Part shown: positions 47,654 through 58,342 of the stretch, piece after piece
Layout: each line of letters begins with the position of its first letter
Position numbering within the stretch: the first letter of the stretch is position 1
Assembly (NCBI GenBank): GCA_030272155.1
Contig: CP126201.1
Location: forward strand, 2,888,501 to 2,952,500
Source: Tetradesmus obliquus
Lineage: Eukaryota > Chlorophyta > Chlorophyceae > Sphaeropleales > Scenedesmaceae
Direction of reading: 5' to 3'
Length of the DNA stretch: 64,000 nucleotides
Translations under genes and position numbers: made by a program
The notes under the pieces: model-generated
The model's database searches: none
Seen by the model: the letters and a program-made list of their open reading frames with translations, nothing else
What the model was told of the DNA's origin: nothing

Positions 47654-50600
47654 GTGCAGATTTGCTGGCCGGCTTCATGTTGGAAGGTGCAACACTAGGA
47701 GACCCAATGGCAACTCTGCCTATGGATGCTGAGATTGTGGATGCACAAATCTGCCCGATTGGGTACTACAGCATTGGAGGCAGCATGTTCTCCTGCAGGA
47801 GGTGAGCTCATCTGAGTCCGTGTTGTCATATAACAGAATAACATGTGTCATGTGATGGCCATGACGGCGGCTGCGTGAACGTGCCTGTACTGCAGCTGCA
47901 CAGAACAGCCATAATGCATGCAAGCAATTCGCCTTAGTGCTTCACTAAGTCAACCTGTGCATGACTGTACATTCAACCTTCTGTGCCTTTCCCTGCTGCT
48001 CTCTGCCCATCAGGTGCCCCTTTGACACCACCACCAAAACCACCGGCGCCACCTCGCTCGACGAATGCCTCGTCCCGCCAGGTTACTACGTGCAACTCGA
48101 CGCCCAAGACCCCAACAACGGAACCCTCGTGAAATGTCCGATGAACGTTAGCAACGTCGGCTACTTTCGCCCCGGCTGGGTCTCGTTCGGCGAGGCAAAG
48201 GGCATGGACGGCACGGAAGCTTGCAAGCCATGCGGCAGCGGGATTCTGAGCGAGTACAGAGACGACGATGAAATTGGCAATGGAGCGATTGTTAGGGCAA
48301 AGGACCCATACCCTGGGAGGGTGCCTGCATCAAGTGCCTCCTGCTGTGAGTTTGCTGCTGAGTCAGAAGGGATTTTAGAGTGACGGGGTGACACGTCAGC
48401 AGGGGTTTCAGAGTGGCAGAGTGACACATCAGCAGGGGTGTTAGAGTGACGGGATGACATGTCAGCAGGGGCGTTGGAGTGATGGGGTGACACGTCAGCA
48501 GGGGGTTGTTGAAGTGACACGGTGACACGTCAGCAGGTTGTTAGAGTGACGGAGTGACACATCACCCAGGGCAGGTGCAGTGAGGTTCAACACATACATG
48601 GCATGCATGCAGTTCCCGCACAGCTGTGCCGCTCCTAACATTGCCCAGAAACACCAGCCATGCTGCTGCTCATGCCAGACATTATAGGCGACATTGTCGC
48701 GTGTGCCTCCACTGCTTATTCTGATCACCTGCTGCTGTTGTTGCTTGCAGACATCATGCCTGGCTGGGGCATGACGTTTGACCCTGTTGACTTCACCAAA
48801 TTCAGAGGGTATGAGTGCCCTGCCAACACATACGGTGAGCTGTGGGGGGGGGGGGGGGGTATGGTGACGTAGGTGTTGGCGTTGGTGTTGGTGCCAGACA
48901 ACAAAAATGTTGGCCAGAAGTAGTATTGGCGAGTATTGGCGGGGCTATGAGTGCCCTGCCAACACATATGGTGAGCAGGCGCCACAGCAGCAGTCACCGG
49001 ACCACGCATCAGTTTACACACCCAACAAGCCTCAGCATGCACAGCATGGAGCTAGCGCCTGTTTTCCGCGGATTGCCATGCCACACAGGAATCATGGTTG
49101 AGCACAGCAGGCGGATCTCTCTCTCCAGTTTTTTCTTCATCACTGTTTGCATACTACGTGCTGTTAAACGCCTGCGACTCACAGGATCGCTTCTGCTCTT
49201 TTGCATGCGTCACTGACCCGATGCAGGTGTCACTGACGTCGCGTACGGCCTCATGAACTCCCCCTGCAAGGCCTGCACCAAAAATCTGCAGTCTGTGATT
49301 GGGTCTAGCAGCTTTGAGGAGTGCAAAAACCCGGCAGGGTTTGGCTATACCTCGGAGGGTGCCAACCAGTGCCCTGACGGCTTCTACACTGCAGAGCACT
49401 CCATGGAGCCCTGCACACAATGTGAGGCCCAGTGCTGCTTGTTATTTTGTGTTATAACACATATCAACAGAATGTATGCAATCTGCATGCCTGCTGAGCT
49501 GGCACAATTGAAATTGTCCAGCTAGTCTTGATCCTGGGTTGCAACAGCAGCAGCGGCAGTGTGTTCACTGTCGCTCGCTACATGCACTGCTGCTTTGAGG
49601 CGGACGTAACACAGAGCATCTGGCAAGCAGGCATGCTGCAAAGCACCCTTGCAACCAACGCATGCACACAGCACAAGGAGTACTGTCCCTCACTGCAGTT
49701 GTCATCACCACTGCTGTCGCTGTTGCTGCTGCTGCTGCTGCTGCTGCAGGCCCTCCCGGCCGCATCACTGACTATGTGGCAGGCAACGGCATATACCAGG
49801 CATCCATCCACGACTGCAAGATTCCTGCAGGCCTAGGTGCCTTCTCAGCAGCAGCTGACACCCCATGGGATCCCGCAAACCCTAGTGCTGAGATGGGCGC
49901 CCAAAAGTGCCCGGTAGGGTTCTTTTCGACCGGCGATACTGCGCCAGGTATCCCCACTCGCAACCCTGTGTGCCAGAAGTGCCCTACTGGACAGAGCACC
50001 TCTGCTGAGGGGGCAGCTACATGCGATGGTGGGTGCGCATCGGTTTGTGCTGTGCTGTGCTGTGCTGTGCTGTGCTGTGATGTGATGTGATGTGATGTGC
50101 TGTTGGGGACAACATGCATGTTGGGTCGCAGTGTGTCGCCTACTGCTGCAGCACCCAGAACCCACGCACCAACAGCAGGCGCGTGCTGTTCATCAGCTTG
50201 CACGCAGCCGCAAGCTCTGGTGCTCGATCAACATTGCTGTGGGAGGGGCTACAAACACATGGGTATAACCTCACTTCTGGACCTGCCGCTGCCACCTGCC
50301 ATCCATTCATCATTCCTTTTCACTGCAGTGTGTGCTGCCGGCTACGGCATCCCTTCCTGCAAGCCAGACTCCCAAAACCCAGCAGACTGCGCACTCTGCG
50401 ACTTCGGAACCTTCCAATCCGGCGGCGCCCTGCGCTGCACCGCCTGCCCGCAAACGCCCTTCAACCACCCCACCGGCGACAAGTACATCAGCTACGGGGT
50501 AACCTTCAGCAGGGGTTTATCCAGCTCTGAAACCTGCGTGCCGCGCTACGCGCAACTGCCGAGTCCGGCCGGCGCTCGTCTGGCTATCAATGCGTCAATT

Positions 50601-53600
50601 TTCACAGTGACGAGCCCGAAGCCGTTAGCGGCGTGCATTGAGAGCTGCCCGGATAATTCATGCTGCATTGCACAGTGGGAGGTCGAGGGTGAGACCTGCA
50701 AGCAGGCAGTGCTGCAGCCAGTTGGTCCTGAAGCTACTGTTGCAAGGCTGTACTACAAACTGCCTCCAAGCTCCCTCATTGCAGCTGCAACCTTCAATCC
50801 AAACAGCACCAAGGTGTGGGGCAAGACGCAGCCGGCAGGCGTCTATGCGCGCTGCCTTATGGACGCTCCCTGGGTAGCCGCTGCAGAGCTTGGCCTTGTT
50901 GGAACCTCGACAAACCCTGCACTGGTTGAAGAGACAGATATGGCCAAGACTGTTGAGTGGGGCGAGTGCGACACAGAGACAGCTTGCAGACTCAAATGCG
51001 AGGCAAATGCAGCATGCTGGGGCTTCATATTTGTGCCTGGCAAGGGCTGGGCTACCCGAGGTGGAGAGGATCAGTTGGGCGTGCGGTCCTTTGTGGTCAG
51101 TCCAGACTTTGCAAAGGTGGTGCCAAACGCATGCAGCAGCAGCAGCGGAGGCAGCACAGGCGGCAGTACAGGCGGCAGTACAGGCGGCGGCAGCACCCCA
51201 ATTGACCCGCCAACACAGGAGGCCTCTGCAGTGCCGCTGCCAACGCCTGGCGGCAGCACAGGTGGCAGTACCGGCGGCAGCACAGGCGGCGGCAGCACTC
51301 CTATTGACCCACCAATAGAGGAGGCCCCTGCAGTGCCGCCTCTGGCTGTGTGCCCCGCTGGGTGAGCTGCAGCAGACCTACGCCATCATGGCTTTCACTT
51401 TCGTAATCATATGTTCATCAGTGATAATCATCATCTTAGTAACATTGACAATGATACTTCAATAATGATGTTGACTTGAATTGCGATCCCATCCTGCAAT
51501 ACCGTCGTGTGACTTCCTGCAGCCCGCAATGCTTGCAACTCATCTTGTGGCATCCTTTGATGTTCTGCATTTTAAACCCTGCAAATCCCGTCATGTGACA
51601 TCCTGTGCTGCTCTGCTGCTTGTGTCACTTTGCTGCCGCTGCAACGCACGCTCCAATGTTTTTTGCAGCATGGGAGACTTCTTCGACTGCAAAATGCCTT
51701 GCCTCCCAAACACCTTCAACCCTGGCACCTTGCAATACTGCAAGACATGCGATCAAGGCTATGAGTCCCCTCCCAAAGCTTCAGCATGCACCAAGATCCA
51801 GCCCACAAAGTGCCGCGCAGGGTTCAGCGGCCTGCCGGACTGCCAAACCCCATGCGAGGCAGGGACTTTCCAGGACGGCAGCAGCGGAGTTTGCAAGAAC
51901 TGCATGGCTGGCTTCACATCCTTGGCGGGAGCTGCGGCGTGCAACATCACCGTTGTTGCAACCAGTGAGTGGCATAGCATCCATTCAGACTTTAGTGAAT
52001 TTCAGTCACGTGCTGCTGGTACTGCAAGGTGGACTTGACAGCGCTGTCCCTGCAGCAATGTGCCTGCAGCTTGCAAACCTGGCAGGGGGAAGGGCACCCT
52101 GCACTTGCAACGCTGCACAGCGCATGCATGCATCCTGACGTGCCCCTGTGCGTGTCTGCTGCCGCTGCTGCACTGCCCTGCTGCAGCCTGTAAGCCTGGC
52201 AAGGGCAATGCACCTCAGTGCAACCAGTGCTGCAGGTCACTTGGCAGATACAACGATGGCACCTTGGGCACATGCGAAAAGTGCCCTCCTGGCCAGAAGC
52301 CAAACAAGAAAGCAACTGGCTGCGTTGAAGAAATCAAGGGTGAGAGCATTCGTCGCAGTGCACTGCACTAAGAGCCGAAACTATGCTACATTAATGTGCT
52401 GTAGATACATCTGCTGATAGCAGGGCGTCAGATGGTGCACATCTGGAGATTGCTGTCACGGTGCTTGATGATCAGAGGGCCGGCAGCAGCAGGGTACTTC
52501 GAGATGTAGACTAACGGATTGGCAATTGGAGTATAGTGCCTGTCCACAGCAAGCTGCAGCTACACAGAGTGGCACGACACTTGGTGCGGCAGGCACTTCC
52601 ATTGAAGTGCATCTGGCCGTAATTTGCATGTGTGCTCCCCCTGCAGTCAGCCTCCATCTACACAGCACTTCACCAACTGCTTCTGACATACGGCTGCCCT
52701 CATTGCTCCTGCTGCTGCTGCTGCCGCCGCTGCTACTGCTGCAGCCTGCCCTCCCGGCAGGGCCCTTGACCTCTCATCTGGCGAGTGCAGCGTCAAGTGC
52801 GGCAAGAACAAGTATCAGGACGGAAAGTCAACGTCGTGCTTTGACTGCCCCAGCGACCAAATCTCGGAGCCGAAGGACGACGAAGGCGCAGAGTCGTGCT
52901 TCTACGACAAGTGCCCGGCTGGCTACGGGAATGCGGACAAGGGGTGCCGCGAGCCGTGCGATGACAAGTCGTACAATGATGGAAGCTTCAAAGAGTGCCG
53001 GAAGTGTCCCGATGATGGAATGATCAGCAAGGATGGCAAGCGCTGCATGTTTGAGAAGTGCCCGGCTGGTGAGACATGTGTATGAGGGGATGGCCTGCTG
53101 CCTTAACTGCCGCTGCTGCTGAGGGATAACAAATGAATTGACAGACAGGCAGGCTTGCAGGCAGGCATGCATGCAGGCACACAGCTTGTGTGTTGGGTGC
53201 ATCCCAGCAGTGCCTTACCCTGAGAAACAGTGCTGCAGAAGGCGTTGAAACCAGCGCCCCGCCTAACCTGCTGCTGTGCCTCGCCCCTGCTCTGCACACC
53301 AACCGTCATAACAACTGTCATAACAACAATGGCGCATCTTATCACCCTGCAGGTAAGGCTGGTGACACCTGCGAGATCTCCTGCTCTGGCAAGGGTTTCC
53401 AAGACGGCAGCGGCAACACATGCAACCCCTGCAAAGACGGCAAGTCCTCTCCAGATGGCAAGAGCTGCAAGTACCTCACCTGCCCTGCTGGCTTTGAGGG
53501 AGAGGATTGCAAGGACACCTGTGGCGATGACACCTTCAATGATGGCGCAAGCTACGGCAATAGGTGAGGCTGTGGTGTGGTATAAGTAGTTGCAGGTCAC

Positions 53601-54866
53601 ACATCACAAGCACACTGCAACACAATGCATGCTTGCATGGCTAGAAGGGCGTAATGCCAGTGGGGCTTGCCGTGGGAGCGTAGGCAGCCGCTAGCACGCA
53701 ATGCACCAGCTTCGCAATCCCAAACACCCTCTCAACATTGCACTGTCTGCCACCTGTCTTGCCGCTGCCTATGCGCGCCGCACCTTTCAGGTGTGTGTCC
53801 TGCAAGGACAAGGAATCCCCGAACCTGGATCGCTCCGGCTGCGAGCCTGACAACAGCGAGTCTGATTGCATTGCCCGCCCAGCAGACAGCCGCTCCCTCA
53901 GCTTCGACTGCCCAGCCGGCTGGCACAAGCTGCTTGCAGGAATCACGTTAGATGACACACCCGGATGTGTTACAACGCAACCTGCAGACTCGGGCGCCAG
54001 CTGCAAGGAAGTGTGGGCAAAGCTTGTCGATCAATCTGTGGTGATCGGGGCGATCCCAAATTTGGCGGAATCCAAGTCAAACGGGAAGCTGGTGTGCAAG
54101 TGTGCGGGAGATAAAGAGGGCTATGTGCTGAAGAGGCAGCTGGATGGATCATTTGCATGTTTGGCGGAGGCTGCTTTCTTGCCAAATGAAGGCAAGGACA
54201 CAGACAGCCCTCCACTGGCGTCAGGGGTTAGAGGAATTTGGTACGATGTGAAGCCTCCTAAGAGCTGCAAGGGCGCGCAACAGTGGTGAGTGGGCTTGGC
54301 CATGTTTGTTGCAACAGTGGTGAGTGGGCTTGGCCATGTTTGTTGCTTGTTGTGCAACAGTGGTGAGTGGGCTTGGCCATGTTTGTTGCTTGTTGTGCAA
54401 CAGTGGTGAGTGGGCTTGGCCATGTTTGTTGCTTGTTGTGCAACAGTGGTGAGTGGGCTTGGCCATGTTTGTTGCTTGTTGTGCAACAGTGGTGAGTGGG
54501 CTTGGCCATGTTTGTTGCTTGTTGTGCAACAGTGGTGAGTGGGCTTGGCCATGTTTGTTGCTTGTTGTGCAGCCTTACGTGTGCCGTTCGCATACCATAG
54601 AGATCATGTTCGTTGGGTCTAATGTGCTGCTGCAGCAGCAGGCATTGTGATTGCTAGGCATGCTGTGTTATGTTACGCAGTGTCATGCAATGTTATGTTG
54701 TGCAGCCGTCCTGAAAAGTTACAGCAGCCTCGTGCAGCCTTGTTTGCTGTGTCTCAGCAGCAGACTGAGGCGTATGCAGCCACAGGGAGCAAGCAGCAAT
54801 GCGGTTCTGCAGCTGGAGCATTGCCTGCGCCACCACTTCCACAGCACGCCTCAGAAACTCATGCTA

Positions 54867-54901
<35 letters not shown>

Positions 54902-56047
54902 GTCTGTTGCATTTGTGTAGTTGGGATATGTGCTTCTTCTGTGATGGCAGGCCCAGGTACCATAAGGAGGTGAGACACATGGCACTGCCAGGCTGGCTTC
55001 ATCCACTGCTGTGAATGACTGAACATTCACCATCAGCACTTGCTGCTTGTCGACAGAATTGCAGCTGAGCTGCATGTGCTTTCCTAGGATCAGCATAGCG
55101 CCGTTGCAAACCGCATGCATGCGTCTGTGTCAGGGCTAGTGGGGACCAGCACACAGACACACACGCAGTACATCCAGACACCAGTACAGCACACAACATT
55201 ACAGCAAGGTGCACTGCACTCAACTGCGGCTGGCGCCCCTGCCTGCTCCACCACAGCACTTGCCGACTCACCTGTACACCTTACCAACCTATCCACTGAA
55301 AAGGCTTTGGCAGATGCAGATCGCGACACCACACTTCTAACACATCCAACACGCGCGTGTCCCTGCTGCTGCAGTTTCTGGCTGCCCAGAGAACCTCGGA
55401 CCGCAGCGTGCGCTTCCAGAAGAGCGGAGACTGCCCCAACTCGAGCACCTGCAAGCTCGAAAAGGAGTACGAGGAGGACGGCTCATCCATGCCTCTTTAC
55501 GAAGCATGCGGCAAGTGGCCGGCAAAGGACATCGGCCGGTTTGGCGAGAAGCTGGCCAAACTGCGGGAGCTGTTTGATAGCTTAGATGACAAAAACAGCT
55601 TCTCCACTACCAAAAGTGGCGTGCGCATCTGGCCGTACCGGCCCCGCAAGACAGGCAGCAGCCAGAACCTCAACATGTACGGCCTGCAGTCGCAGTCCTC
55701 CGCCAAGTGCAGCGCTTGCTTTGACAAGGACAGGGCACAGCTGCTGGCAGATGTGCTGGTGAAGTACGGGTAAGCGGGACAGCGGGCTTCCTGCAAAGGC
55801 GCGGCTGCCGCTGCCGCCGCTGCTGCAGCTGCAGCAGCTGTTGCTGCTGCTGCTGCTGCTTGCTTCCCATATGATCCGTCAATATCAACACGGCTGCACA
55901 TGCACCACATTTCAAGCAGCTTGTGACATTCGGTGTTTGTTGAAGACAGGCACTGCTATTTTCAGACACCAGCAGTCCGTACTGCTGCGTGTTATGTTTG
56001 GCAGGCTCGCAGCCAAATGCACACTGGTGGGATCTAGCTGCAGCTGA
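45157..56047 (+). CDS. Secreted Cys-rich protein, ephrin-receptor-like modules (1654 aa, 19 exons)
   Basis: Exons: 45157-45373, 45440-45619, 45974-46195, 46651-46877, 47398-47515, 47660-47801, 48014-48345, 48751-48834, 49227-49421, 49750-50028, 50329-51361, 51669-51964, 52187-52339, 52745-53068, 53353-53563, 53791-54285, 54951-54969, 55375-55769, 56005-56047. All phases close (4965 nt). The signal peptide is MRGRVVAGAAAAVVVVLLLL with PAPISA. Then come many CxxCxxG modules: VCPPGTYQVLSGSNRSCQKC, CPVGWQTKAKGAESKSQC, CQKCPTGQSTSAEGAATC, CPPGRALDLSSGECSVKCGK and FEKCPAG, like GCC2/GCC3 or ephrin-receptor Cys-rich repeats. Exon 11 is a larger domain with a PAN/apple-like part (CDTETACRLKCEANAACWGF) and a duplicated GGSTGGSTGGSTGGGSTP linker. 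No transmembrane segment is seen near the C-terminus, so an extracellular-matrix or cell-wall role is likely. Confidence 0.8.
46857..46955. repeat. Duplicated exon-end/donor segment, exon 4 of the Cys-rich gene
   Basis: GTTGTGAGGGAGTGCCCACA with the donor GGTGCGTGTGCAG at 46857-46889 recurs at 46920-46953 as GTTGTGAGGGAGTTCCCGCA with GGTGCATGTGCAG, separated by a CAG run. The second copy keeps a GT at the equivalent position. Confidence 0.8.
48375..48565. repeat. Minisatellite, about 37 bp x 5, in intron 7
   Basis: Units of the form TTAGAGTGACGGGGTGACAC plus GTCAGCAGGGG, five imperfect copies starting about 30 bp after the exon 7 donor. Each contains TGACAC(G/A)TCA or a one-base variant. Confidence 0.85.
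48809..48975. repeat. Duplicated exon 8 end with donor, separated by a 16-18-G run
   Basis: The exon end encoding GYECPANTYG plus donor GTGAGC occurs at 48809-48840 and again at 48942-48975 (TATGAGTGCCCTGCCAACAC). Between them lies a long G homopolymer (48842-48859) and a GTTGGC/GTTGGT tract. Confidence 0.85.
50053..50102. repeat. Pentanucleotide repeat (TGTGC)n/(TGATG)n
   Basis: Intron 10 starts with GTGGGTGCGC and soon runs into TGTGC repeated about seven times, changing to GTGAT repeated about four times. Confidence 0.9.
54279..54571. repeat. 43-bp minisatellite carrying seven copies of a splice donor
   Basis: Seven copies of CAACAGTGGTGAGTGGGCTT followed by GGCCATGTTTGTTGCTTGTT. Starts are at about 54279, 54312, 54355, 54398, 54441, 54484 and 54527. 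Spacing is 43 bp except the first step (33 bp). The first copy overlaps the real end of exon 16 (CAA CAG TG|GTGAGT); the other six lie in the intron. Confidence 0.95.
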
Positions 56048-57205
56048 GCTCCCTCAAGCACTGAGGTGTGACTGCTGCATCTCTACCTGACACACACAGT
56101 GATGTGTTTTGCATAGCAGCGTTATTGCTTGCATGGCAGCGTTATAATGCACGCTGATGCAGCAACACACTGCCGTTGCCGCTAGCACACTTCTACTTTG
56201 CACACCTGTGTTGTGCTGCGGCGCGCGTCTCATGGACCCTATGCATCACAACATGTGCGGCAGCTTGTGCTCCACGCACTTGTGCAGCATACTGCCTGGG
56301 GCTGGTGACGCGGCAGTTGACTGCTGCCCCACCCATCAAGGCATGCAGGACCTAGATCGCTGTCTCTTTTGAGAGCGGTCAACGGCGGCCGCAGAGTACT
56401 CCTGCAATGCCGATACTATGGGAGGGTGACAGAGTGTTATGTTTAGCATAACATATACTACCGGGTGGCATTCCTTTCGGTTTCGGCTTGACATTTGTTA
56501 TGGTACAATGTTGAAAGTGTTGTGGAGGGCTGAGGTGGAGGGCTGAGTCATAGTGGGTGATGAGGAGAGCCGCATCAGCTGTGTTGATGTAGCTGTTGCA
56601 GCTGTACTGCCGAAGACGAGTCTGTGAGGAGAGGCTGCAGCGATGTGCTGACGCCTCTGTCACTTGTGCATGAGACTGCCTTTCAGGAATTTCATTCACG
56701 CGGATAGCAGATGCTGCGGTCCTGCATTGATTGGGCCGGCGCTAATGCCGTCGCTACCACTGGTGTTGTCAATCATATCCTCCTTATGCATATGCAGCAG
56801 CTGTGATGTCTGTACTGGTGCCTGTGCATATTCAAGCCACACACATACATTTTCATGCCGCACATACATACAATATCAACCCACACACATACATACGCAC
56901 ACCACACACATACATGCAAGCACAGGGTGTGCATGCCGCCTTGCTTGCCGCATTACTCCTGCACGGGCTCATTGCATTGGCCTAGCATTGAGGCATTGCC
57001 AGAAGTTTGAAAGGCTCATCTTCCGCATTCGAACGCACACGCCTGCACGGTGGGGTGGATCATATTACACACTACTCTACAGTCGGGTGTTTGATGCACA
57101 CATGTGTGCATTGTATGTGTTTTTAAAGGCTGCTGGTCATTGCACAGCAGTGCATCTTTGGTGTCATCATCGCGCAGCCGCCCCAGTGCAGCACAGTGAA
57201 GGCTT

Positions 57206-57237
<32 letters not shown>

Positions 57238-58200
57238 TGCCTGGCAGTTGATTTTCGGCCTCTTTGAGCACGCTGGCATATGGCAGCGCTTAGCGGCGTC
57301 TGGGTTTCTACACTACACTGAACATTTTGGGCGGTGGCATGATGCACAGCTGGCGCATGTTTCATACAGTGCGCATATTACTATATTTGTGCTTGCAGGA
57401 ACACACTGTCAGGCTCCTGCAGGACGCATACGTGATGCATAGTGATGCAGTATCATGTTGCGGCAGCGCCGTGTGCAGCACAGTTGCACACTGCCAAAAG
57501 AGGATCATGGTTTGTATTCTGATCTTGCCAGAACACAGCGTATTGAATCATTTGTATTGCTCATCATGAGTATCATGATGATGTGAGCTGTCTGATGTGC
57601 TGAACAGCGGATAAGTGGCTGGCAGCGCCAGTTTCACCTGGTGGTGTGATGCAGCGGGTTGGGACTCTGGTTTGATGCAAAGGAGCAGCGGTTGCATGGC
57701 ATAAGCGGTGGCATGTGTCACACAGAATATATTTCGAAGAAGGATTGTCTGTTGCCATTGTGCCCATGCTGCTGACAGCTGCACCATATGTGCTGGGAAG
57801 GGGCCTGTGCCTGCTGTACTGCATGTGCACATGTTGCGTTTTGGCGGCTTGGCAACAGCATTCAACACAAATGGGCTTTTGATTGATACTATTGCAATGG
57901 ACATCTGCTGCTGGGCTGTGCACGTGCCCACCTTGTCAACACGCGGATGGCTGGCCAGCTGTTCTGTCTGGTGTGCATGAATGGTTCCAGTGCAGCAGGC
58001 CCTGCTGACGTTGTGCTGCTTGGCTTGTGATTGTGGTGCACCTGGAATGCAGTAAAAAGCTTTTTTTGATAACATATGTCGAAAGCTTCTACGTGCGAAA
58101 CACCGGACGACCATGGACGGCTCTGGCACGTCCTAGAAGAACCCTGCCAGCCACTCGTTTCAGGGATTACGGAGCACTCACGCCCACTGAACATACCGTT
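56048..58200. other. Spacer between the Cys-rich gene and HSP20
   Basis: Includes CACACATACATA-type simple repeats at 56838-56915 and a CTG run at 57210-57238. No frame with natural composition or splice-consistent chain was found on either strand. Confidence 0.5.
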
Positions 58201-58215
58201 TCCGGCCCTATATAA
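58081..58215 (+). promoter_or_regulatory. HSP20 promoter: TATA box and imperfect heat-shock elements
   Basis: TATATAA at 58209-58215, about 130 bp before the ATG. Upstream are GAAAGCTTC (58081) and TCCTAGAAGAA (58131), both near-matches to inverted GAA/TTC heat-shock element units, but neither has perfect spacing. Heat induction is inferred from these and from the gene family. Confidence 0.45.
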
Positions 58216-58342
58216 CCTCCAGCGCATGCTGAGCCAAGCATCTCTGCAGTCGTAGTTTGATCTCAGCTGCTATCTGTCGAACGCATCCAACCACACCAGC
58301 ACTAGTTTCTGTTGATTTCGACGCTACATCATCTCTTCACAA

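Noticed and set aside
54121..54593. Minus-strand frames with a KHGQAHSPLL(L/H)-type peptide repeat
   Set aside because: Produced by the 43-bp donor minisatellite read backwards; the 43-bp period cycles frames and does not fit selection for a protein.
54700..54870. Extra exon of the Cys-rich gene (CRPEKLQQPRAALF...)
   Set aside because: Opens in phase after exon 16 but runs into a long CTG tract read as poly-Cys without a phase-compatible donor; the 19-nt exon gives a cleaner join.
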